Source: VFKE01 sp043758025 (GTDB lineage Bacteria > Verrucomicrobiota > Verrucomicrobiia > Verrucomicrobiales > Verrucomicrobiaceae). From it: a DNA stretch of 14,926 nucleotides. Below are positions 1 to 6,407 of the stretch, piece after piece. The stretch lies in NCBI GenBank assembly GCA_043758025.1, contig JAYVOH010000104.1:1-14926 (forward strand), given 5' to 3'. Position numbers and translations under genes: made by a program. The notes under the pieces are model-generated. The model had not been told where the DNA came from and did no database searches. It saw only the letters and a list, made by a program, of their open reading frames with translations. Positions within the stretch are counted from its first letter, which is position 1. The number at the start of each line of letters is the position of its first letter.

Positions 1-75
1 TTCCCTTTGCTCACGGCTCCACGCGCTCAATATGTCGAAATCCTCCACCGTTCCAGTTACCGCGCTGCGGCTTAA
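1..75 (+). CDS. C-terminal end of a gene entering from the left (partial)
   Basis: Frame 1 is open from the first base to a TAA at 73-75 and would encode the last 24 residues of a protein, ending in SSYRAAA. Codon choice is GC-rich, like the coding genes nearby, which is the only support. There is too little sequence to name a family. If real, it is convergent with the minus-strand gene ending at 176, leaving about 100 bases between them without an evident terminator. It could equally be a chance open frame. Confidence 0.35.
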   Translation, partial: FPLLTAPRAQYVEILHRSSYRAAA

Positions 76-98
76 CTAAGCGCCATTCAGGACTGACC

Positions 99-120
99 CT
101 TTTCAACTTCTTTTCAACTT
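99..120. repeat. Short tandem duplication, 11 bp x 2
   Basis: CTTTTCAACTT occurs twice in immediate succession, at 99-109 and 110-120. It lies in the AT-rich spacer between the partial gene at the left edge and the convergent gene ending at 176. No function is evident. It is probably a replication-slippage product. Confidence 0.6.
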
Positions 121-175
121 TCACAATTCACTTTCAGTGGGCTTTTGGGGCTTGAAGAAGATCTTCAGCGGTCAA

Positions 176-778
176 TCATTTTACCGTCTTGATGACCTTG
201 AATTTTTTGACCCGATGCGCCAAGCCGTCAGTGCCGGTGTAGTTGTAAACGCCATCTTCAATCGCATCAACGTCAATCCATTCATTGTCAACTTTAGTGG
301 ACTGACTCGGATGGCCCGTGACAAAGAAAATCCCTTGAACTGAATGTGGCCGATTTACATCTGAGGAGTCGGCTGGAGGGAGGTGGCCGCCTCCGCCGAC
401 GCTACCCATACTACTAGTCACGGGTATTCTAGATTGGCACTCGATCATAAAACCCTCGTCCTTTATCTGAATCACGCGCCCTTTGATCCGAACACTTCCG
501 TTGTCTGCTGCTTTCCGATTTTTCTCCTCTGCTAAAGTCTCCTCTGCTAAAACTTTTTTGAAATGAACTTGTTGGAAGTCCGACAACTTCTCGAATGGAA
601 TAGTTTTCTTATGCGGTCGTCGGGAGAGGTCCAAAAATTCAATAGTCACACCCATACTAGAGACATTCAAGACCTTGACCTCTGCATAAGTCTCATTGTC
701 AATACGCCAAGTCTCAGCACTAGATGCAGCGGTGGCCCAAAGAAGTAGTGGAACAATTAACTGGGTGATTGTTTTCAT
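176..778 (-). CDS. Secreted protein of unknown function (200 aa)
   Basis: I do not recognise a named family. Residues 1-21 look like a Sec signal peptide: basic start (MKT), a hydrophobic run (LIVPLLLWA) and a small-residue cleavage site near ASSA-ET, so the protein is probably exported to the periplasm or beyond. After cleavage, residues about 22-75 form a beta-rich segment resembling the small SH3/SHD1-like domains of secreted planctomycete and verrucomicrobial proteins (weak impression). Residues 76-92 are a charged helical linker containing a duplicated AEE motif, coded by a tandem CTCCTCTGCTAAA repeat near 526-552. The C-terminal half (about 95-200) is again beta-rich, with GRVIQIKDEGFMIE and a glycine-rich loop at about 124-130. 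The ATG at 776-778 is chosen because it places the signal peptide at the N-terminus. No clear ribosome binding site precedes it. Confidence 0.75.
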   Translation of the reverse strand: MKTITQLIVPLLLWATAASSAETWRIDNETYAEVKVLNVSSMGVTIEFLDLSRRPHKKTIPFEKLSDFQQVHFKKVLAEETLAEEKNRKAADNGSVRIKGRVIQIKDEGFMIECQSRIPVTSSMGSVGGGGHLPPADSSDVNRPHSVQGIFFVTGHPSQSTKVDNEWIDVDAIEDGVYNYTGTDGLAHRVKKFKVIKTVK

Positions 779-790
779 GGTTTGATCTGA

Positions 791-1084
791 TTATTGGCTA
801 GCAGCTTTGTGCGTCCAAGCAATTAATGATACCGGTTTGAGTTGTAAATGGGGTGACACTTTTGGTTTGTGGTTAGGCTGATCAGGTTCTGGCAGCGGGG
901 CCATGGTTTCCACAGCGTGACGCCAAGCGGCGTCGAGGCTGCGGTGATCGGCCTTGTCCATTTGTTGCATGATGACATCCGAGCGGGTTTTAATCCACAC
1001 GAAAATGATGAATGATGTGGCGTTCCCTTTTGTCGAACCGGGCAGAGTTCGGTGTTCACGCTTTAGCGTGCTTGATTTTATCAC
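791..1084 (-). CDS. Doubtful small ORF, possibly a gene remnant
   Basis: An open frame of 97 codons ends 12 bases upstream of the secreted-protein gene on the same strand. Its first ATG lies inside the right arm of the 20-bp palindrome at 1051-1101, so that start is unlikely to be genuine. An internal ATG near 967 would give 59 residues (from MQQMDKADHRSL), and from there the codon choice is GC-rich and plausibly coding. I recognise no domain, signal peptide or catalytic motif. Alternatives are a decayed transposase-type gene associated with the palindrome, or a leader ORF for the downstream gene. Little else can be said of 781-1160 apart from the palindrome. Confidence 0.2.
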   Translation of the reverse strand: MIKSSTLKREHRTLPGSTKGNATSFIIFVWIKTRSDVIMQQMDKADHRSLDAAWRHAVETMAPLPEPDQPNHKPKVSPHLQLKPVSLIAWTHKAASQ

Positions 1085-1101
1085 GCTAAAGCGTGAACAC
1101 C
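1051..1101. repeat. REP-like palindrome with 20-bp perfect arms
   Basis: Arms at 1051-1070 and 1082-1101 are exact reverse complements (core TTCACGCTTTAGCGTG), separated by an 11-base AT-rich loop. No T-run follows on either strand, so a simple intrinsic terminator is unlikely. Each arm itself contains a smaller imperfect palindrome, CACGCT-TT-AGCGTG. This is typical of REP-like elements mobilised by RAYT/IS200-type transposases (family knowledge); no such transposase is visible here. Confidence 0.7.
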
Positions 1102-1160
1102 AAGCCGGATAGAAGGTGCGCTCTTGCGTTTGGCGGCATCGATGCTAGAAACAACGCCTC

Positions 1161-1805
1161 ATGCTGCATCATCTTATCGAAGTCTGGTTTCAATGGGTTC
1201 AGGACTGGGGTTACCTCGGGGTCATCGTTCTAATGGCGATGGAGAGTTCCATCTTCCCGGTGCCGAGCGAAGTGGTGATCCCGCCGGCCGCGTTTCTGGC
1301 GGCGCAGGGCAAACTCAGCCTTTTGGGGGTGATCGCAGCGGGGACGCTGGGTTCGTGGATCGGCGCGGCCATCACTTACTGGGTCTCGCGCTGGCTGGGG
1401 CTGGCGGTGATCACGCGCTGGGGAAAATATTTTTTCATCAACGAGGCGAAGCTGAAGCGTGCGGAGCATTTTGCGGAACGCTATGAGGCGGGAGGCATTT
1501 TCTTCGCGAGGCTGCTGCCAGTGGTGCGGCATTTGATCTCCATTCCAGCGGGTGTGCTGGAGATGCGCTTCGGCATGTTCAGCGTGATGACGATCGTCGG
1601 CTCGGCAATCTGGTGCTCGATCCTGGCTTGGTATGGCAAGGGTTTGCAGGAGCGTCAGCCGGATATTATCAAAGACCCGGAAAAGATGATCCATGCCATC
1701 AAGCATGAGTCGCTCTGGATTGTGGGCGCGATTGCTGTGATCGGCTTGCTCTACTTTGTCATGCTGAAGATGACGGCGAAGAAGGAGGCGGCACCGAAAG
1801 GCTAG
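1161..1805 (+). CDS. DedA-family (SNARE-associated/VTT domain) inner-membrane protein
   Basis: A 214-residue polytopic protein of the DedA family, in which characterised members act in envelope homeostasis, as undecaprenyl-phosphate or phospholipid flippase/transporters and in proton-motive-force maintenance. Hallmarks in order: a membrane-embedded acidic and proline-rich motif (ESSIFPVPSEVVIPPAAF, about 28-45), the glycine-rich GTLGSWIGAAITYWVSRWLG (about 60-79), and the signature FFARLLPVVRHLISIPAG (about 115-132) with the conserved arginines, followed by hydrophobic helices and a C-terminal membrane segment near 192-206. The tail KMTAKKEAAPKG is basic and probably cytoplasmic. Length matches the family. 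The ATG at 1161 is chosen because it precedes the first amphipathic segment; no Shine-Dalgarno is apparent. It is convergent with the AAA+ gene, and a small hairpin lies between them. The exact substrate cannot be inferred. Confidence 0.93.
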   Translation: MLHHLIEVWFQWVQDWGYLGVIVLMAMESSIFPVPSEVVIPPAAFLAAQGKLSLLGVIAAGTLGSWIGAAITYWVSRWLGLAVITRWGKYFFINEAKLKRAEHFAERYEAGGIFFARLLPVVRHLISIPAGVLEMRFGMFSVMTIVGSAIWCSILAWYGKGLQERQPDIIKDPEKMIHAIKHESLWIVGAIAVIGLLYFVMLKMTAKKEAAPKG

Positions 1806-1810
1806 GTTCC

Positions 1811-1829
1811 GGCGTTTCACAGAAACGCC
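1811..1829. repeat. Small perfect hairpin between convergent genes
   Basis: GGCGTTTC (1811-1818), loop ACA, GAAACGCC (1822-1829): an 8-bp perfect stem with a 3-base loop. It sits six bases after the dedA stop and 22 bases from the AAA+ gene stop. There is no U-tract on either side, so it is more like a short REP-type palindrome than a canonical terminator, though it might stabilise 3' ends of both transcripts. Confidence 0.6.
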
Positions 1830-1850
1830 CTACATCCGACTGAAATGTGA

Positions 1851-3269
1851 TCAGGACTGTTTCGGCGCAGCTTGGAAAAATTTCCTGACCTCGTTGTAGA
1901 GCGCGTCGTGAGGCGCGGTGGGGACGCTTTGCTGAATGCCTTCGAGCCAGGCCTGGGTGCTGGGCGAGTGACTGGCAGCGGCTTTGAGAAGCGATTCCAT
2001 GCTGATGGGGACGGTGCGTCCTGCGTGGATGGCTCCGGAGAGAGCGACCTCAGTGGCGCGATCGAAAACCCATTTCAGGTCCGCGCCGGAAAAGCCCTTG
2101 GTGGCTGCAGCGAGCGCGGCTTCGTCAATCTGGCCGACAGGTTTGTCCTTGCCAAGAAGCCGGATGATTTGCAAACGGGCGGCGTCATCGGGCGGCGGAA
2201 CAAAGATGGCCTGGTCAAAGCGGCCGGGACGGCGCAGCGCGGGATCAAGCTGCCACGGCGAGTTCGTCGCGCCGATGACAAGAATGCGCTGGTTTTCCGT
2301 GCGGATCCCGTCCATCTCACTGAGGAACTGGTTGACCACATTTCGCACCTGCGTGTCGCGCGTATGGCGGCGGTCGGGAGCGATGCTGTCGATCTCGTCA
2401 AAGACCAGCACGCAGGGAGAGTTAGCGCGCGCGGTTTCGAAAATCTGATGGAGGTTGCGCTCGATGCTGCCGTAATAAGGATCGAAAATCTCGTGCAGCC
2501 CGACCGCGAGATAGTTGCAGGAGACCTCACCTGCCGTGGCGCGGAGCATGAGCGTCTTCCCGCAACCGGGCGGCCCATAGAGGAGAATGCCGCCACCGGT
2601 CTTGCGTCCGTAGGCTTTGTAAAGATCGGCGTGCTGGAGCGGGTAGATGATCTTGAGCCGGATTTCCTCCTTCAGCGCTTCCATGCCGCCGACGTCTGCG
2701 AAGGTGCATTTCAGCCGCTCGCCGTCGCCGGGAGTGAAGAAAGTTTCCGGTCTCCATTCGTAAGGAGGCTCATCAAAGGGATCGTCAAAAATTTCCTGCT
2801 GAAGTTCGGCGGCGTCATCATCATCGTCGAGCAGGTCGAGCGGACTGACGATGCGGTCCTTGGTCTGAGGCTTGACGCTGCGGCCCAGGTCGGCCTCCAG
2901 CGCGGGGTCGGCTGCGGATGAATCGATGTCCAGCGCGCGGTTGTAATGCTCCAGTGCCTTGGGCTTGTTATTTTCCGTCAGGTGGATGCGGCAGAGGAGA
3001 AGATGCGCCGATACGCTCTGCGGCTGACGCTGGAGAATGCGCTCCACGCGCACGGCGGCGGCACTGGTGTCGCCTTGCAGCACCATGGTGCGCGCCAGGC
3101 CAAGCTGGGCTTCGATGTGATCCGGCTCGATGCCAAGAATGCGCGCAAAAGTTTCATGCGCCTCCTCGAGCTGAATTTCATCCAGACAAGCGTGACCGTA
3201 GAGCAGAAGCAGGGCAACATTGTCCGGCGACTGTTCGAGAGCTTCGCGAAGCGATACGAGGCGGGACAT
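1851..3269 (-). CDS. TPR-containing AAA+ ATPase
   Basis: A 472-residue cytoplasmic protein. Residues about 1-120 form three TPR-like helical pairs (for example VALLLLYGHACLDEIQLEEA and AHLLLCRIHLTENNKPKALE), a likely partner-binding module. An acidic linker follows (LLDDDDDAAE, 147-155). Residues about 190-370 are a classical AAA domain: Walker A GPPGCGKT (232-239), Walker B VLVFDEID (287-294), sensor-1 Asn in GATNSPW (about 336) and arginine-finger region RRPGRFD (346-352). A lid with GFSGADLKWVFDRA follows, as in the SpoVK/FtsH/p97-type lid. All catalytic residues are present, so it should be an active hexameric remodelling ATPase. No protease domain or membrane segment is attached. It lies 47 bases downstream of pabA on the same strand, probably co-transcribed. 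Its substrate is unknown. Confidence 0.9.
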   Translation of the reverse strand: MSRLVSLREALEQSPDNVALLLLYGHACLDEIQLEEAHETFARILGIEPDHIEAQLGLARTMVLQGDTSAAAVRVERILQRQPQSVSAHLLLCRIHLTENNKPKALEHYNRALDIDSSAADPALEADLGRSVKPQTKDRIVSPLDLLDDDDDAAELQQEIFDDPFDEPPYEWRPETFFTPGDGERLKCTFADVGGMEALKEEIRLKIIYPLQHADLYKAYGRKTGGGILLYGPPGCGKTLMLRATAGEVSCNYLAVGLHEIFDPYYGSIERNLHQIFETARANSPCVLVFDEIDSIAPDRRHTRDTQVRNVVNQFLSEMDGIRTENQRILVIGATNSPWQLDPALRRPGRFDQAIFVPPPDDAARLQIIRLLGKDKPVGQIDEAALAAATKGFSGADLKWVFDRATEVALSGAIHAGRTVPISMESLLKAAASHSPSTQAWLEGIQQSVPTAPHDALYNEVRKFFQAAPKQS

Positions 3270-3316
3270 AATTTTAAACTCGTGGGAGTTCGAGTTGATT
3301 AGCTACCATCATGCCG

Positions 3317-3892
3317 TCAGGCGCTCATTTCCAGAAAATTCTTCAAAAGACGCTTCCCTTCCTGGGTGAGAATGCTCTCGGGATGAAACTGCACTCCGTG
3401 AATGGGCAGCTCGCGATGACGCAGGCCCATGATTTCATTTTCATCGTCCAGCGCCGTCGCCGTGATCTCCAGGCACGCGGGCAATGTTTCGCGCTTCACC
3501 AGCAGGCTGTGGTAGCGAGTGGCCTCGAAATCTTGCGGCATGTCCGCAAAAACAGACTTGCTGGTGTGATGGATGCGGGAGATTTTTCCGTGCATCAAAC
3601 GCCCCGCGCGCACCACATCGCCGCCGAAGACGTGGCCGATGCATTGATGACCCAGACAGACGCCGAGCAGCGGGGTGCTCGCGCCGAATTTGCGGATCAC
3701 GTCGTTGCTGATCCCGGCCTCGTTCGGCGTGCATGGCCCCGGCGAAATGCAGATGTGATCAGGTTTGAGCTGTGTGATGTCATCCAGCGTGAGCTGATCA
3801 TTGCGGCGGATTTCCATCACCGCCCCCATCTCGCCGAAATATTGGACGAGGTTGTAGGTGAAGGAATCGTAATTGTCGATGATGAGGAGCAT
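3317..3892 (-). CDS. pabA: Aminodeoxychorismate/anthranilate synthase glutamine amidotransferase subunit (PabA/TrpG)
   Basis: A 191-residue class I glutamine amidotransferase that hydrolyses glutamine and passes ammonia to a chorismate-using partner (PabB for folate, or TrpE for tryptophan). The N-terminus LLIIDNYDSFTYNLVQYF is the family signature. The oxyanion-strand motif CISPGPCTPNEAG is at about 48-60, the nucleophile Cys79 is in LLGVCLGHQCIG, and the catalytic pair His170/Glu172 is in GVQFHPESI. Length is standard. The open frame extends 23 codons further upstream, but I place the start at the ATG 3890-3892, because family members begin exactly at MLLIIDNYDSF. No trpE, pabB or other trp gene is adjacent, so pabA and trpG cannot be separated by context; one protein may serve both pathways. 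The AAA+ gene follows on the same strand. Confidence 0.93.
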   Translation of the reverse strand: MLLIIDNYDSFTYNLVQYFGEMGAVMEIRRNDQLTLDDITQLKPDHICISPGPCTPNEAGISNDVIRKFGASTPLLGVCLGHQCIGHVFGGDVVRAGRLMHGKISRIHHTSKSVFADMPQDFEATRYHSLLVKRETLPACLEITATALDDENEIMGLRHRELPIHGVQFHPESILTQEGKRLLKNFLEMSA

Positions 3893-4035
3893 GATGTGCG
3901 GATCTCGGCCAAGTTTAGATGCAAATCGTGGGCTGGAAACTGGAAAACATTCCTGCATCAACTTGATGGAGGCTGTCCTTGCTCAATTGATTAAGTCATG
4001 CTAACTACCCCAAAATACCCTTGATAGCGATCAGT

Positions 4036-4064
4036 GATTGCATCGGCATGAAAATCGCTACAAT
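4036..4064 (+). promoter_or_regulatory. Possible sigma70-type promoter for the exbB cluster
   Basis: In the 254-base divergent spacer between pabA and exbB, TTGCAT (4038-4043) and TACAAT (4059-4064) resemble -35 and -10 boxes, but with a short 15-base spacing; TGATTG further left would give 18. It lies about 80 bases before the exbB start. The match is weak and could be chance. Confidence 0.25.
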
Positions 4065-4146
4065 ATCCTATCCTAAACCCTTACTATTCTTGGCATTCAC
4101 TCCCTGAACGCCTGGAACAATTGCACGACCTTAACGCACCTGCCCC

Positions 4147-4851
4147 ATGTCTGAACTATTGTCCAAAGGAGGTCCGCTAGTCTGGTTGCTGCTCAGTTGC
4201 TTCGCCCTGGCCCTTGCCATCTTCGCGGAGCGTTTGGCCTATTACCACCGCGCCAGCATGAACATTGGTGAATTTCTCGCCGGACTGGCCAGCCTTATCC
4301 GGAGAAAAAACCACGCGGAAGCGTTGCAAGAATGCGTGGCCACCCGGGTGCCAGTCGGTCGCGTGCTTCATGCCGCCCTGCTGCGCCATCAAGCCCCGCG
4401 CGAACAGCTCAAGGAAATCGTCCAGGAAGCCGGACAGCTCGAAGTGCCCCGACTTGAGCGCTATCTCAGCGTGCTGCACGGCATCGCGCACGCCGCGCCG
4501 CTCATCGGCCTGCTCGGCACCATTATCGGCCTGATGGACACGTTCACCAAGCTCAACAACGTGAATGGCTACGCCACTCCAGCCGATGTAGCCCACGGCG
4601 TTTACACTAGTCTCGTCAACGCGGCCCTCGGGCTTGTCGTTGCCATTCCCAGCTATCTTTTCTACGCCTTCCTCGCAGCCAAATCACGGCACATCATGAA
4701 TGATCTCGAACGCGCCGGCATCGAGATCGTCAACATCTTGGAAGACAATCGCGAAATTTCCGCGCCCGCCGCCGCGAATGCCGGGGCGCAGATCGTCGAT
4801 TTCCGCGATGCCGCCACCGACGCTTCGCGCAAACGCGGGCGCAACGCCTGA
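4147..4851 (+). CDS. exbB: ExbB/TolQ/MotA-family membrane protein (non-canonical)
   Basis: A 234-residue three-helix inner-membrane protein of the MotA/TolQ/ExbB family, which with ExbD/TolR forms an ion-driven motor. Helix 1 is at about 10-27 (PLVWLLLSCFALALAIF), followed by a cytoplasmic helical region. Helix 2 contains the signature AAPLIGLLGTIIGLMDTF (116-133) with the conserved Thr125, and helix 3 is SLVNAALGLVVAIPSYLFYAFLA (155-177). The C-terminal tail is cytoplasmic and polar. Aligned by eye with E. coli ExbB around GL-x-AAIP, the functionally important Glu176 and Thr181 positions hold Thr154 and Ala159 here, so the usual ion path looks altered. The ATG at 4147 puts helix 1 near the N-terminus as expected. 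The exbD-like gene begins 21 bases after its stop. Confidence 0.88.
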   Translation: MSELLSKGGPLVWLLLSCFALALAIFAERLAYYHRASMNIGEFLAGLASLIRRKNHAEALQECVATRVPVGRVLHAALLRHQAPREQLKEIVQEAGQLEVPRLERYLSVLHGIAHAAPLIGLLGTIIGLMDTFTKLNNVNGYATPADVAHGVYTSLVNAALGLVVAIPSYLFYAFLAAKSRHIMNDLERAGIEIVNILEDNREISAPAAANAGAQIVDFRDAATDASRKRGRNA

Positions 4852-4872
4852 GTCGCGCACTATCTTGCCACC

Positions 4873-5289
4873 ATGAAGCTTGAGAGCCGCCTGCCCAAGC
4901 AGAGCTTCTGGCTCTACCTCGGCCCTGTGCTGAACGTGCTCACGCTGCTGCTGGTCTTCTTCCTTCTTGGTTCCACCTTTGTCATTCAGAGCGGAGTCAA
5001 TGTGCGACTCCCGGAGAGTGCCTCGCGCCTCACCGGATTCGACCGCGCCCGAGTCATCACCGTCGCGTCATCGGGCGATCAGGTTTTCTATTTCGACGGA
5101 GAACCCGAGTCGCTGGAAAGTTTGAGAAAAAAGCTGCTGAAAGCAAAGCGCGAGAGCAACCGGGTCATCATTCACGCGGATGCCATGGCCCCGTTCGGTC
5201 GCGTGCTTCAGGCCAGCAACACCGCCCTCGCGCTCGGCTTTGAAGTGGCCTATGCCACCCAGCCGCCGGCCGAGGCAACCGCTCCCTAA
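4873..5289 (+). CDS. exbD: ExbD/TolR-family protein lacking the transmembrane aspartate
   Basis: A 138-residue single-pass protein: a short cytoplasmic N-terminus, one membrane helix at about 12-36 (LGPVLNVLTLLLVFFLLGST and beyond), then a periplasmic domain with the family pattern V-x-V-x-LPES (about 42-49), ITVASSGDQVFYFDGEPES and RVIIHADAMAPFGRVLQ, matching the ExbD/TolR fold. In the standard family, the helix starts NVTPLVDVxL and its Asp (Asp25 in ExbD, Asp23 in TolR) is essential for proton coupling. Here the equivalent stretch is LNVLTLLLVFF, with Asn21 but no acidic residue until Glu48. Family assignment rests on the order next to exbB and the periplasmic domain. It presumably forms a complex with the upstream product; whether that complex is energised is open. 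Confidence 0.85.
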   Translation: MKLESRLPKQSFWLYLGPVLNVLTLLLVFFLLGSTFVIQSGVNVRLPESASRLTGFDRARVITVASSGDQVFYFDGEPESLESLRKKLLKAKRESNRVIIHADAMAPFGRVLQASNTALALGFEVAYATQPPAEATAP

Positions 5290-5359
5290 GCGCGTGCCCG
5301 GTGATCAAGGTCAACATTGAGCCTGACAAGCCTCTAATTCCGAGTTTGAATCTCTGCCA

Positions 5360-6136
5360 ATGCCGGAAACTTCACCTCCAAAACCCGCGCTGATTTTCGA
5401 CTGGCGCAAGCCCAAGGGACAATTGGGGCGATTGTTGCTGTGGATCGCGGCGACTGTGCTGGCGTTGACCGTCTTCTTTTTTCTCTTTCGTGTGGTGTAT
5501 CCACAGACCCAGCGTTTCATTCCTGTGGCCCAGCAGATCGTGATTCTGAATCCCTTGGATCCCGCTTCCCTGGCTGCCATCAACCATGTGGCGGACCGTG
5601 ATTTCATGGTCATTCCTTCAGCCAACCAGCAAAAAAACGCCTTGAACCTTGAGGATCATGCTCCTGTTTTTCATCCACTCTATGAAAAACACGAACTGAA
5701 AATACTAGATGTGCCCCAACGCAATTCCGCCGTGGCACCGCTGCGGTTGCTTGATGTCACCGCGCCCATATTGCCTCGCCTGGATTTGAGCGAATTGCAT
5801 CGACTGCTGCCGCCGGAAAAATCCTCCGCCGCTGCCCCCCTGCTGGAAGTCAGAGTGACGGGTGCTCTGGCTTCAAGGAAACTCACCTTCCGTCCTGAAT
5901 TCCCGGCCGCAGCCATATCAGACCCCGAAGCATGGCGCTTCAAAATTGGTGTGAACTCTGGAGGGCGCGTCACCTTCGCCCTGCCTACCGGCAATCCGGA
6001 AAAAAATAGCGAAGCCGCCAGGCTGATTGGTTTGATGCAACAACTGCGATTTGAGCCGGATGCATCTCAAGCGGCGGACACTCCGGTGTGGGGCCTCGCC
6101 ACCTTGATCTGGGTCGTCACTCCTTCTGCTCCATGA
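5360..6136 (+). CDS. TonB-like single-pass envelope protein
   Basis: A 258-residue protein with a basic cytoplasmic N-terminus, one membrane helix at about 25-46 (LLLWIAATVLALTVFFFLF), a periplasmic linker, and a C-terminal domain (about 160-258). This domain has the look of a TonB C-terminal fold: LLEVRVTGAL, RFKIGVNSGGRVTFALPTG, a helix EAARLIGLMQQLRFEP, and a final strand GLATLIWVV. The Pro/Glu/Lys-rich spacer of classical TonB is missing, so its reach across the periplasm would be short. Position directly after exbB and exbD supports a role as the third member of an energy-transducing or scaffold complex (inference). The membrane His of E. coli TonB is not seen. The ATG at 5360 is the first in frame. 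The next gene overlaps its stop by ATGA. Confidence 0.7.
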   Translation: MPETSPPKPALIFDWRKPKGQLGRLLLWIAATVLALTVFFFLFRVVYPQTQRFIPVAQQIVILNPLDPASLAAINHVADRDFMVIPSANQQKNALNLEDHAPVFHPLYEKHELKILDVPQRNSAVAPLRLLDVTAPILPRLDLSELHRLLPPEKSSAAAPLLEVRVTGALASRKLTFRPEFPAAAISDPEAWRFKIGVNSGGRVTFALPTGNPEKNSEAARLIGLMQQLRFEPDASQAADTPVWGLATLIWVVTPSAP

Positions 6137-6372
6137 TCCCCGTTTCACTCACCACACTGCTGATCATCGGACTTGCTGTCGGCGTCCTGTTGCTCGGTCT
6201 GCTCTGGTTGCTCGCCGTGACGTCCCAGCGGCGACATGAAAAAAAGCTGCAACAATATCTCGTCCAGTGCCGCATCTGCGGAAACATCTACGACAACCCG
6301 GACAGCAAAACCATGAGCGCCTGCCCGTCTTGCGGCTCGCTTAATGAAGCGACCCGCAGCAGGCCGATCTGA
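6133..6372 (+). CDS. Small membrane protein with a C-terminal zinc ribbon
   Basis: A 79-residue protein: a strongly hydrophobic helix at about 5-29 (LTTLLIIGLAVGVLLLGLLW), a basic stretch SQRRHEKK indicating a cytoplasmic side, and then a two-knuckle CxxC zinc ribbon with Cys46/Cys49 and Cys64/Cys67 (CRICG and CPSCG). The open frame starts earlier, but I choose the ATG at 6133 because it overlaps the preceding TGA as ATGA, a typical translational-coupling arrangement, and puts the membrane helix at the N-terminus. It is the last gene of the exbB-exbD-TonB-like cluster. It may be an accessory or assembly factor of that complex, or an unrelated small protein; I do not recognise a named family. 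Confidence 0.72.
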   Translation: MIPVSLTTLLIIGLAVGVLLLGLLWLLAVTSQRRHEKKLQQYLVQCRICGNIYDNPDSKTMSACPSCGSLNEATRSRPI

Positions 6373-6407
6373 GCGCGCACAAAACCTCCGTCATCCGACT
6401 TTTTACC

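Noticed and set aside
159..175. Possible terminator for the minus-strand secreted-protein gene (GAAGATCTTC palindrome nearby)
   Set aside because: The stem is short and lacks a convincing T-run in the direction of transcription.
1872..2921. Long plus-strand open frame (349 codons) opposite the AAA+ gene
   Set aside because: It is the mirror of a GC-rich gene. The minus strand carries complete Walker A, Walker B and arginine-finger motifs, while the plus-strand translation has no recognisable domain.
3893..3961. N-terminal extension of pabA/trpG by 23 codons
   Set aside because: Family proteins begin at MLLIIDNYDSF, and the extension has no conserved features.
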